Origin: Bacteroidia bacterium
GTDB lineage: Bacteria; Bacteroidota; Bacteroidia; Chitinophagales; Saprospiraceae
NCBI GenBank assembly: GCA_030432855.1
Contig: JAUILM010000438.1
Coordinates: 1-5,503 of the forward strand
Length of the DNA: 5,503 bases
Direction of reading: 5' to 3'
This document shows, one piece after another, positions 1 to 5,503 of the stretch. Both the position numbers and the translations under genes were made by a program. The notes beneath the pieces were generated by a model. The model saw only the letters and a list, made by a program, of their open reading frames with translations. It searched no databases and was not told where the DNA came from. Position 1 is the first letter of the stretch; the number at the start of each line of letters is the position of its first letter.

Positions 1-1814
1 GTAAACTGAAAATCAATTCTGACAGTTGGGGCAATATTGTTAAACGTACGTTGAAGAAAAAATGGCTGTGGAAATTGTTGATTATTCTTCAATCTGGCAT
101 TTCGATTTTCAAGCTCCATTTGAATCCTGAATTTGTCAGACCGGTATTGATATCCCAATTCGATTTCCTGCGACAGGTAGTCGCTCTCGAAAGTATTGCT
201 AAGGAATGTATCAGGGCGATACTCAGTGGGATCTGTAGCATCCAATACATCAAAGGTGATGCGATCAGATTCATCTACATTATTTCCTATTTCATATTCT
301 AACTCTATCTGTCCTTTTTTCCCTACGGGTTCAGTATAAGAAATATCAGCTTCCCAATTTGACCCTGTCCTATCTCGGGTAATGTATTGGTTTAATATTT
401 CAGTTCTGACATCTTCCGTAAAGAAGGTATTCTCTGCCAGTCGGTCTCCCTCATCTTCATTCGTGCTATTTCTTGCGTTTAGACCGAGCGTAATACTCCG
501 TCCTTTCTTTAGAAAGCGATGACTGTAGAACAGACGTCCTCCCAGGTCAAAATCCTTGTTTTCGGCTTCACGATGATTCTCCGTTTGATTTAAAGGGTCT
601 GTTCCAACAGTGGTCCTGCCAAAAAAGCTGGATTCTTCCTGGTCACTTCTAATCGAGGCATAGGGACGGAAGATAAGCCGGTTTCTCTTATCAATTCGAT
701 ATACAAACCGCATCCGGACCAGGTGATCCTGATTGAGTTGAAAATCCTCACCATTCTCCCTATAGATTTGACCTTCACTTGAAGGCAGTACATATTCTCT
801 TATCAAAAGATCGTTGCCGATATTCTCTCTACTTCGATATAGATAACTACCAGACACCTCAATCTTTTCAGCCCAGGTATCCACGAAATTAATACCACCG
901 GAATTAGTATTTATTATTCCATTTTGCGGTCGGGTTTCACCCTGACTATTCGGATCAGCGGAATAACTCAGTGCGTTGATATTATTACTTAGTCCTGTCA
1001 GTGTCACCCTACGCTCTTCATTAAAAAAATTGAGGCTCGCTCCTAATAAATAGCGATCATCATTCCCTGCTCCACCGGATAATTTTCCAAATACCCCTCT
1101 CCGCCGATTGGGCTTAGTGATGATATTAATGGTCTTTTCGAGCTCACCATCATCAAAGCCGCTCATTTCGGCCTTATCACTTTGCTTATCATAAATCTGG
1201 ACACTCTCAATCACTTCGGCCGGCAGATTCTGAAGGGCTGTGCGTACATCCTGACCGAAGAAAGGTTTCCCATCCACCAGAATCTGAACCACATTCTCCC
1301 CTTCTGCCTGTAGATTGCCACCATCCTGATTGACTCCCGGCAGTTTTTCGATGAGACTTTGAGCACTGGCATCTTTCAGTGTCTTGAAGGCAGCCGCATC
1401 ATACTGGGTAGTGTCTCCATTTTGCGTCCCTGTGGACCTCCGGGCACCTACGACCACATCATTAAGCCAGGTCGCTGTTTCACTAATCATCACGAGACCA
1501 AGATCCAGGTCTCTTGCATCAACCTGGATGATCTTTTCCAATGTCTCATACCCAATAAACTGTACGCCCAGAATATACGTGCCACTGCTGATCCCATCGA
1601 TACGAAATGTACCATCATCGTCCGTAATCTCTCCCTGAATGAGTGACGTATCGCTGGGCGAAAGCACCATCACGGTTGCTGCACCCACACTCACACTATC
1701 AGAGGTACTCAGGACGGTACCGGTCACCTGGTACGTCTGAGAAAAAACCTGAGAAGTGACTACAATAAGTAAAAAGGATAAGACTAATTTGAGATGTACT
1801 GTAGATCTGATCAT
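1..1814 (-). CDS. Outer-membrane beta-barrel (TonB-dependent-receptor-like) protein, N-terminal 604 residues, cut by window edge
   Basis: Minus-strand reading gives an uninterrupted frame of 604 codons that continues past the left edge. Residues 1-26 are a signal peptide (basic start MIRSTVHLK, hydrophobic core LVLSFLLIVV, likely cleavage after VFSQ). Residues about 28-112 fit a carboxypeptidase-regulatory-like beta-sandwich (VTGTV start, DDDGTFRIDGI, GTYILGVQFIGYE). Residues about 118-235 fit a TonB plug: LIEKLPGV, VQILVDGKPFFGQD, LPAEVIESVQIYDKQSDKAE, FDDGELEKTINIITK. The rest alternates like barrel strands. The plug wording matches the OMP_b-brl_3 type of Bacteroidota receptor rather than SusC. 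Such proteins are usually around 900 residues, so about a third is probably missing. The product should sit in the outer membrane and take up or bind a ligand that cannot be named. ATG 1814 is chosen because the signal peptide follows directly; an in-frame ATG at 1841 would add nine residues and is bounded by a stop at 1847-1845. Confidence 0.93.
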   Translation of the reverse strand, partial: MIRSTVHLKLVLSFLLIVVTSQVFSQTYQVTGTVLSTSDSVSVGAATVMVLSPSDTSLIQGEITDDDGTFRIDGISSGTYILGVQFIGYETLEKIIQVDARDLDLGLVMISETATWLNDVVVGARRSTGTQNGDTTQYDAAAFKTLKDASAQSLIEKLPGVNQDGGNLQAEGENVVQILVDGKPFFGQDVRTALQNLPAEVIESVQIYDKQSDKAEMSGFDDGELEKTINIITKPNRRRGVFGKLSGGAGNDDRYLLGASLNFFNEERRVTLTGLSNNINALSYSADPNSQGETRPQNGIINTNSGGINFVDTWAEKIEVSGSYLYRSRENIGNDLLIREYVLPSSEGQIYRENGEDFQLNQDHLVRMRFVYRIDKRNRLIFRPYASIRSDQEESSFFGRTTVGTDPLNQTENHREAENKDFDLGGRLFYSHRFLKKGRSITLGLNARNSTNEDEGDRLAENTFFTEDVRTEILNQYITRDRTGSNWEADISYTEPVGKKGQIELEYEIGNNVDESDRITFDVLDATDPTEYRPDTFLSNTFESDYLSQEIELGYQYRSDKFRIQMELENRNARLKNNQQFPQPFFLQRTFNNIAPTVRIDFQF

Positions 1815-1916
1815 GCAACAAATGGTTCTCCCGGTATCCATCGCCTAAGGAAATGACACCTCCGATAAGATAATAGATTTTCTGAGGAGAAAAAGGAAAA
1901 TCCATTTCTATTTGAA

Positions 1917-1937
1917 TCATAACGTCTACCGTTATGA
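1917..1937. promoter_or_regulatory. Perfect 8-bp inverted repeat with 5-base spacer, operator-like
   Basis: The arms TCATAACG (1917-1924) and CGTTATGA (1930-1937) are exact reverse complements around the spacer TCTAC. The repeat lies 102 bases upstream of the receptor ATG in otherwise non-coding DNA. No T-run follows on either strand, so it does not look like an intrinsic terminator. The size and symmetry would suit binding of a dimeric regulator or a small hairpin in the receptor's 5' leader. The repeat is seen directly; the role is inferred. Confidence 0.45.
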
Positions 1938-1991
1938 CATAGTGTACAGCTAATAGTAGAAGTAATGCGCAGTGACAACTGCTCAGGCCCG

Positions 1992-2005
1992 TATTCTCAA
2001 GAATA
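1992..2005. repeat. Short palindrome, 6-bp arms with 2-base centre
   Basis: TATTCT (1992-1997) and AGAATA (2000-2005) are exact reverse complements around CA. The palindrome lies about 50 bases downstream of the FAH-fold stop codon and about 180 bases upstream of the receptor start. It overlaps the weak -7-like element TATTCTTG on the minus strand. It could be a small operator, but AT-rich palindromes this short also arise by chance, and there is no T-run to make it a terminator. Confidence 0.2.
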
Positions 2006-2055
2006 GACTAAGGATAGAAATGAAGAAGACCAAATTGATCGAAAAACTAAAAATA

Positions 2056-3021
2056 CTAGACAACTGTATTTTTCAATACTCCAATTCCTTCAATTTCAAG
2101 TTCCACCTGATCTCCCGGCTGGATGGGACGGTGAATTGAAAAATTATTTTCAATCAAACTTCCCCATCCCACGGTACCGGAACCCAATATATCTCCGGGC
2201 ATAAGATTTACACCATTTTCAGAAGCTCTCCGGATTTGCTCGACGAACGACCAGTACACCGTATTATAATTGCCCTCGCAAATCAATTCTCCATTGATTC
2301 TAGCCGACATTTTCACATTGAAGCGATCAGAGGTATCCGGAGGAATTTCAGGCTTTCTTAGATGCTCAGGAAAATCAGCCTCGCCGAGTGTACAGCGATA
2401 TTGTTCCATTTCATCTCTTGTGACGATGCAAGGACCAATGGCATTGGCAAAATCTTTTCCTTTATGAGGTCCCAGGGGTGGTCCTCCCATTTCTACCTTT
2501 TGTATAGCTCTGGCCGTCCAGTCATTGAATACCGTATATCCAAAGATATATGCGTCAGCCTGTTCAGGCTTAATATCACTTCCCTTCTTACCAATAATTA
2601 CCGCCATCTCGAGTTCCAGGTCCAGTTTCTGTTCAGCAGGTGGTGGCTTTATCTCATCATCCGGACCCACAATGGACTGATGATTGGTAAAATAAAATAT
2701 CGGCATTTCATACCATACTTCCCCCAGTTTATGTCCAAAGGATTTGCTCGCATTCAACATGTGCTGCTCAAAACCTATAAAGTCTCTAAAACTTCTGGGA
2801 TTGGGGAGAGGAGGCAAGAGACTAACATCAGACAAAAAATAATGAGGTGAGACTTTTTTCAAAGAATTGATAATTGAAAAATATGCCTCATGGTTATCAA
2901 TAAATGAAAGCATATCAATCGGTAATCGAGAATCTGCCAATTGCATATCTACGATACCTTCTCCTTCAAGCCATCCTATGCGGGATTCTCCTTCCGTATT
3001 GAGAAATGTAACTAACTTCAT
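2056..3021 (-). CDS. Fumarylacetoacetate hydrolase (FAH) family enzyme
   Basis: A 321-residue FAH-fold protein, of normal length for bacterial members. Family enzymes use a divalent metal and a His/Glu pair to hydrate or hydrolyse C-C bonds in 2-oxo or 2,4-dioxo acids, often ring-cleavage products of aromatic pathways. Visible motifs in order: RDFIGFEQH (79-87; His87 is the candidate catalytic base), LDLELEMAVIIG (133-144; Glu136 and Glu138 are candidate metal ligands), GYTVFNDW (161-168; Asp167 is the third ligand), LGPHKGKDFANAIGP (183-197), PGDILGSGTVG (275-285) and the C-terminal EGIGVLKN. The family's usual SARDxQ reads TARAIQ here (Ala172). The SGT ending, rather than GTP, is nearer to true FAH than to 2-hydroxypentadienoate hydratases. 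There is no signal peptide, so it should be cytoplasmic. It starts 51 bases after the monooxygenase stop, with AGGAAAG about 15 bases before the ATG. The exact substrate cannot be told. Confidence 0.93.
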   Translation of the reverse strand: MKLVTFLNTEGESRIGWLEGEGIVDMQLADSRLPIDMLSFIDNHEAYFSIINSLKKVSPHYFLSDVSLLPPLPNPRSFRDFIGFEQHMLNASKSFGHKLGEVWYEMPIFYFTNHQSIVGPDDEIKPPPAEQKLDLELEMAVIIGKKGSDIKPEQADAYIFGYTVFNDWTARAIQKVEMGGPPLGPHKGKDFANAIGPCIVTRDEMEQYRCTLGEADFPEHLRKPEIPPDTSDRFNVKMSARINGELICEGNYNTVYWSFVEQIRRASENGVNLMPGDILGSGTVGWGSLIENNFSIHRPIQPGDQVELEIEGIGVLKNTVV

Positions 3022-3072
3022 TTATATAATTTCAATCTTTCCTGCGTACCTGCATGTCTGGATTTTGACAAC

Positions 3073-4212
3073 TTAAATAGGTTGCTGCAAAATCATCATT
3101 GATTTCCCCATTAAGGCACCAATATTTGCTCCTTCTGGAAGTGACTTTCCGGAAAACTCCATTTTTTCCCACTCAACTAATTTCTCAGAGGCATCGACAA
3201 TTAGCTTACACCTTTCATATCGTCGATCCATATGCTTTCTAAAAGCTTCCTCAACGGTGCGAGCCTTGCTCAATTCTTCAGCCAGTACGACTGCATCTTC
3301 AATAGCCAGAGCAGCACCTGACCCCAATTGAGGTACCGTAGCATGGGCTGCATCACCTATCATAATAACTCGATTTTTATACCATGGAGCCGGGACCGTC
3401 ATCACTTCTAAAGGTCGATAATTGACTTCATCTGCATCTGTGATCTGGGGTTGGACCTCTTGCACAAAGGGTACCCTAAATTCATCGAGATAAGATCGTA
3501 GTCGAGGAACCAAATCCTCCTTTGGAATGTGAGGGTTGTCGTCTCCTTCCATAGTCACAACGAACATATATATGCTATCCCTGGTGGTAGGGATCAAACC
3601 TATCTTAGCCCTTCGACCCATGTACATGTACCCGGTTTCCATCCCCTTGGGTCGGGGAAATGTGTATCGCCAGACCGATGCATTTACGTATTGAGGTTCA
3701 AATTTTCCGAAGACCAGATCACGTACTTTCGAATAAATTCCATCTGCTGCGACCACCACTTCATAACTAGCCTTAGATGCATCTGTAAAATGTACTTCCA
3801 CTGCATCTAAAGTCTGCTTAATGCCAACCACGGTAGTACCCATACGAAATACCACTCCAAGCTTTTGCGCCTCTCCATATAGGATATCATGCAACGTTCG
3901 TCTGGAGATACCTAAATGACTTGGAAATTTACCGATAGGTGGTGGACCTGCCTTGGTGAACTCATGGCCGGTAGCTGTGCACATGCTAATCTGTCCATAT
4001 GGTGACCCTTTTTGCATGGCTTGATCGGCGACACCGAGTTCGTTTAGAGCCCTAAGCGCATTCGCTTGCTGGATGATGCCGGAGCCGTATACCTTATATT
4101 CTTGCTGAATTTCCACTATTTCGGCTTCGATTCCCTTTTTCCGAAGACCTATTCCCAGGGATAAGCCTCCTATCCCACCACCGACAATGAGTACCTTTTT
4201 TACGGCTGCCAT
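3073..4212 (-). CDS. FAD-dependent monooxygenase, aromatic-ring hydroxylase type
   Basis: A 379-residue group A flavoprotein monooxygenase (p-hydroxybenzoate / salicylate hydroxylase superfamily), which uses NAD(P)H and O2 to hydroxylate an activated aromatic ring. Counting from ATG 4212, the N-terminal FAD-binding GxGxxG is VGGGIGGL (10-17), and the acidic end of the second beta strand is EIVE. ISRRTLHDIL (102-111) follows. The family's DG motif is VVAADGIYSKVR (153-164). The second FAD motif is IGDAAHATVPQLGSGAALAIEDA (285-307, Asp287). The length is normal and no transmembrane segment is seen, so it is cytoplasmic. It follows the alpha/beta hydrolase by 20 bases and surely shares its transcript. 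An in-frame TTG at 4221 would add three residues and sits better behind AAGGAG at 4241-4236; ATG 4212 is preferred as the commoner start codon. UbiH-like or TetX-like roles are possible by superfamily, but the catabolic neighbours favour a degradative hydroxylase. The substrate is unknown. Confidence 0.93.
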   Translation of the reverse strand: MAAVKKVLIVGGGIGGLSLGIGLRKKGIEAEIVEIQQEYKVYGSGIIQQANALRALNELGVADQAMQKGSPYGQISMCTATGHEFTKAGPPPIGKFPSHLGISRRTLHDILYGEAQKLGVVFRMGTTVVGIKQTLDAVEVHFTDASKASYEVVVAADGIYSKVRDLVFGKFEPQYVNASVWRYTFPRPKGMETGYMYMGRRAKIGLIPTTRDSIYMFVVTMEGDDNPHIPKEDLVPRLRSYLDEFRVPFVQEVQPQITDADEVNYRPLEVMTVPAPWYKNRVIMIGDAAHATVPQLGSGAALAIEDAVVLAEELSKARTVEEAFRKHMDRRYERCKLIVDASEKLVEWEKMEFSGKSLPEGANIGALMGKSMMILQQPI

Positions 4213-4232
4213 ATCATCCAACTTTTATTTTT

Positions 4233-5348
4233 TTACTCCTTAATTTTCCTGGCAATCCAGTCATACATATTAAAGGTTCGAGTGAAATCATCGATCTGGC
4301 AGTGTTGCGCACCACTTTCCCCTTCTGGTATGACCTCGAGTACATGCTCACAAGTGAGTCTTTCCGCCACACGATAAGCATGGCTTACAAAATTCTGTTT
4401 ATCATCGGCTCCATGTAGGATATAAGTGGGGCAGGATATCTTTTCGGCCACACCGTTAGCTAAGGTGTAGCCTTCCAACTTCTTACGAGCATCATCCATC
4501 GAATCTACACCCATGATGTGTTGTACAATCTCGGCCAATGGATGGCTGTCAGGACGCCCCACCCACACTTCGTGGTAAGACCAGACAGCGCCGAATATCA
4601 TGCATACTTTGAAGCGAGGTTCGAACGCTGCACATCGAGCGGCCATATATCCTCCCATAGACACAGCACCAATTCCAATACGGCTGGTATCGATTTTATT
4701 CCCAAGATTTTCGATACACCAATCCAGCACTGCCGTACCAGCTACATTGTAGTCATGACGAGAATGAATATCATTATTTCGTAGTGCAGCACCCTGCCCT
4801 GGTCCATCCATAGCCAGCAATGCTATTCCCCGTTCGTTCAGATGTGTCCCAACTCCAAAATACAGTTCCTCGGCAAGGCTATCGAGGCCACCAAACATAA
4901 TCATCAGTGGAGGTCTTTCAACCCCAACAGGACTAAACAAGACTCCTGGTAAAAAGGACCCATCGAAGGGTACTTCTATCCTTTCCACAGGTTGATCAAA
5001 GTATCGCAATGCCCGATTAAAGGCTTCTACTGATTTATTGTAGGTTTCCAATTTTCTGTCATCCCCCAGCTTCATAAAAAATTCAGCGGATCGCAAATAA
5101 TTAAAAGCTCTTAGGTAAGTGCGGCGGGCAGAAACATAGTTTCCATTTTCTTCAAATTTCGCAGCAAGATCAAACACAGGATTTCCCATGGCTAACCATG
5201 CCACATTAATGGTCTCCCTATTGTCGGGATCTATATTTCCCGCAACCTCTAATATCTCGGCAAACTCCCCTCCACCATAGTGCGCTTGTGTCAACGCACG
5301 GTTTACCTGATAGGAAGGCATGTATTTACCTGGATAAAAATGCCACAT
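4233..5348 (-). CDS. Alpha/beta hydrolase with helical N-terminal domain, candidate C-C bond hydrolase
   Basis: A 371-residue protein close in size and layout to 2,6-dihydroxypseudooxynicotine hydrolase (about 367 residues) and the related fungal Ayg1-type hydrolases. These hydrolyse a C-C bond next to a carbonyl on an aromatic or polyketide substrate. Residues 1-120 are helical (NPVFDLAAKFEENG, ARRTYLRAFNYLRSAEFF). The core has a beta strand ending in MFGGLDSLAEELYF (151-164), typical of this group's oxyanion region, and DGPGQG (181-186). The nucleophile is Ser230 in AVSMGG, where the usual first Gly of GxSxG is Ala228. The acid is Asp316 (or Asp315) in LHGADD, and the base is His349 in AQHC. 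Glu260, 30 residues after the nucleophile, could match a catalytic Glu described for the nicotine-pathway enzyme. There is no signal peptide. The last codons encode IKE and hold the AAGGAG that may serve the next gene. A simple carboxylesterase role cannot be excluded. A later in-frame ATG (residue 10) is a weaker start alternative. Confidence 0.9.
   Translation of the reverse strand: MWHFYPGKYMPSYQVNRALTQAHYGGGEFAEILEVAGNIDPDNRETINVAWLAMGNPVFDLAAKFEENGNYVSARRTYLRAFNYLRSAEFFMKLGDDRKLETYNKSVEAFNRALRYFDQPVERIEVPFDGSFLPGVLFSPVGVERPPLMIMFGGLDSLAEELYFGVGTHLNERGIALLAMDGPGQGAALRNNDIHSRHDYNVAGTAVLDWCIENLGNKIDTSRIGIGAVSMGGYMAARCAAFEPRFKVCMIFGAVWSYHEVWVGRPDSHPLAEIVQHIMGVDSMDDARKKLEGYTLANGVAEKISCPTYILHGADDKQNFVSHAYRVAERLTCEHVLEVIPEGESGAQHCQIDDFTRTFNMYDWIARKIKE
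4236..4241 (-). promoter_or_regulatory. Shine-Dalgarno-like AAGGAG inside the end of the hydrolase gene
   Basis: The minus strand reads AAGGAG immediately before the hydrolase TAA. It lies 14 bases before the in-frame TTG at 4221 and 23 bases before ATG 4212 of the monooxygenase gene. Both spacings are longer than ideal, but the position would allow ribosomes finishing the hydrolase to restart on the monooxygenase. Bacteroidota often initiate without such a site, so its use is uncertain. Confidence 0.3.
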
Positions 5349-5400
5349 ATTCTATAATTTATTTTGTTATTTAACTACCAAAGAAATTTACACGTACCGC

Positions 5401-5503
5401 TTAGATATCCACCGGTTTTACGACACCATCGGTCAGGCCCAATTTTTTACCCTTTGCCATCTCTGCAAAAGGGTTGGCACTTCCCCAGGCATCGTTCGGG
5501 TTA
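5401..5503 (-). CDS. Unidentified protein, C-terminal 33 residues, cut by window edge
   Basis: The minus strand is open from the right edge to TAA at 5403-5401 and encodes a tail that begins NPNDAWGSANPFAEMAKGKK and ends GVVKPVDI. I do not recognise the family from this fragment. That it is a real coding end is suggested by the same orientation, by the 52-base gap to the hydrolase start (like the other gaps in the row) and by the absence of coding signs beyond the stop. The composition is soluble, with no membrane segment in the visible part. If the enzymes form one pathway, this could be another catabolic step such as a dioxygenase, but that is only pathway reasoning. The start and the bulk of the gene lie beyond 5503. 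Confidence 0.6.
   Translation of the reverse strand, partial: NPNDAWGSANPFAEMAKGKKLGLTDGVVKPVDI

Larger units (their letters stand above)
1815..2055. other. Intergenic region between the FAH-fold gene and the receptor gene
   Basis: This 241-base stretch holds no convincing gene on either strand. It is the largest gap in the window and probably carries the 5' leader and possibly the promoter of the receptor. It contains two perfect inverted repeats, listed separately. No hairpin followed by a T-run was found after the FAH-fold stop codon, so read-through from the enzyme operon into the receptor is possible. The best match to the Bacteroidota -7 consensus (TAnnTTTG) on the minus strand is TATTCTTG at 2005-1998, with one mismatch. 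The nearest TTTG upstream lies 25 bases away, longer than the usual spacing of about 20, so no promoter is called. Confidence 0.6.

Noticed and set aside
51..302. An 83-codon plus-strand frame at the left edge
   Set aside because: It is antisense to the receptor barrel region, whose frame is open throughout; the product is a hydrophobic shadow of codon bias.
1359..1646. Plus-strand open frames within the receptor gene (1359-1646, 1384-1638)
   Set aside because: They lie opposite the receptor's signal-peptide-proximal and plug coding region, which has a continuous, family-matching minus-strand frame; the plus-strand products show no recognisable features.
1699..1920. A 73-codon minus-strand frame spanning the receptor start
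   Set aside because: It overlaps the receptor's signal peptide in another frame, and its product resembles no protein I know.
1948..1979. Sigma-70-like TTGTCA with TATTAG 17 bases on, minus strand, before the receptor
   Set aside because: Only five and four of six positions match, and Bacteroidota promoters follow a different consensus, so this is probably chance.
1971..2055. Terminator after the FAH-fold gene
   Set aside because: The T-rich stretch just after the stop codon is not preceded by a stable GC-rich hairpin, and the 1992-2005 palindrome has no following T-run.
2362..2850. A 162-codon plus-strand frame opposite the FAH-fold gene
   Set aside because: The minus strand there encodes clear catalytic motifs of the FAH family; the plus-strand product is low in recognisable structure and is an antisense shadow.
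3022..3072. GGTACG present in both the gap before the FAH-fold gene and the gap before the hydrolase
   Set aside because: A shared six-base word with no further common sequence or symmetry is not evidence of a regulatory site.

Overview
The window looks like chromosomal DNA from a member of the Bacteroidota. The main evidence is a large outer-membrane beta-barrel receptor with an N-terminal carboxypeptidase-regulatory-like domain and a TonB-type plug, an architecture typical of that phylum. Moderate-to-low GC and weak or absent Shine-Dalgarno sequences agree with this. No finer placement can be supported.

All recognisable genes lie on the minus strand, so transcription runs from high to low coordinates. 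In that order they are: (1) the last 33 codons of an unidentified protein (5503-5401); (2) an alpha/beta hydrolase with a helical N-terminal domain, resembling the 2,6-dihydroxypseudooxynicotine hydrolase (C-C hydrolase) group (5348-4233); (3) an FAD-dependent aromatic-hydroxylase-type monooxygenase (4212-3073); (4) a fumarylacetoacetate-hydrolase-fold enzyme (3021-2056); (5) a 241-base intergenic region with two short perfect inverted repeats; (6) the first 604 codons of the outer-membrane receptor, which runs off the left edge (1814-1). Genes 1-4 are separated by 52, 20 and 51 bases and probably form one operon. The receptor, after the larger gap, may have its own promoter or be read through from the operon.

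Together the three complete enzymes look like part of a catabolic route for an aromatic or acyl-aromatic compound: ring hydroxylation by the flavoprotein, then C-C bond hydrolysis by the alpha/beta hydrolase and/or the FAH-fold enzyme. None has a signal peptide, so they should be cytoplasmic. The receptor could bring the substrate across the outer membrane. No ring-cleavage dioxygenase, inner-membrane transporter or regulator can be identified here, and the substrate is unknown. The enzyme classes are well supported; the pathway is inference. No RNA genes, mobile elements, CRISPR arrays or convincing terminators were seen, and no real gene was found on the plus strand.
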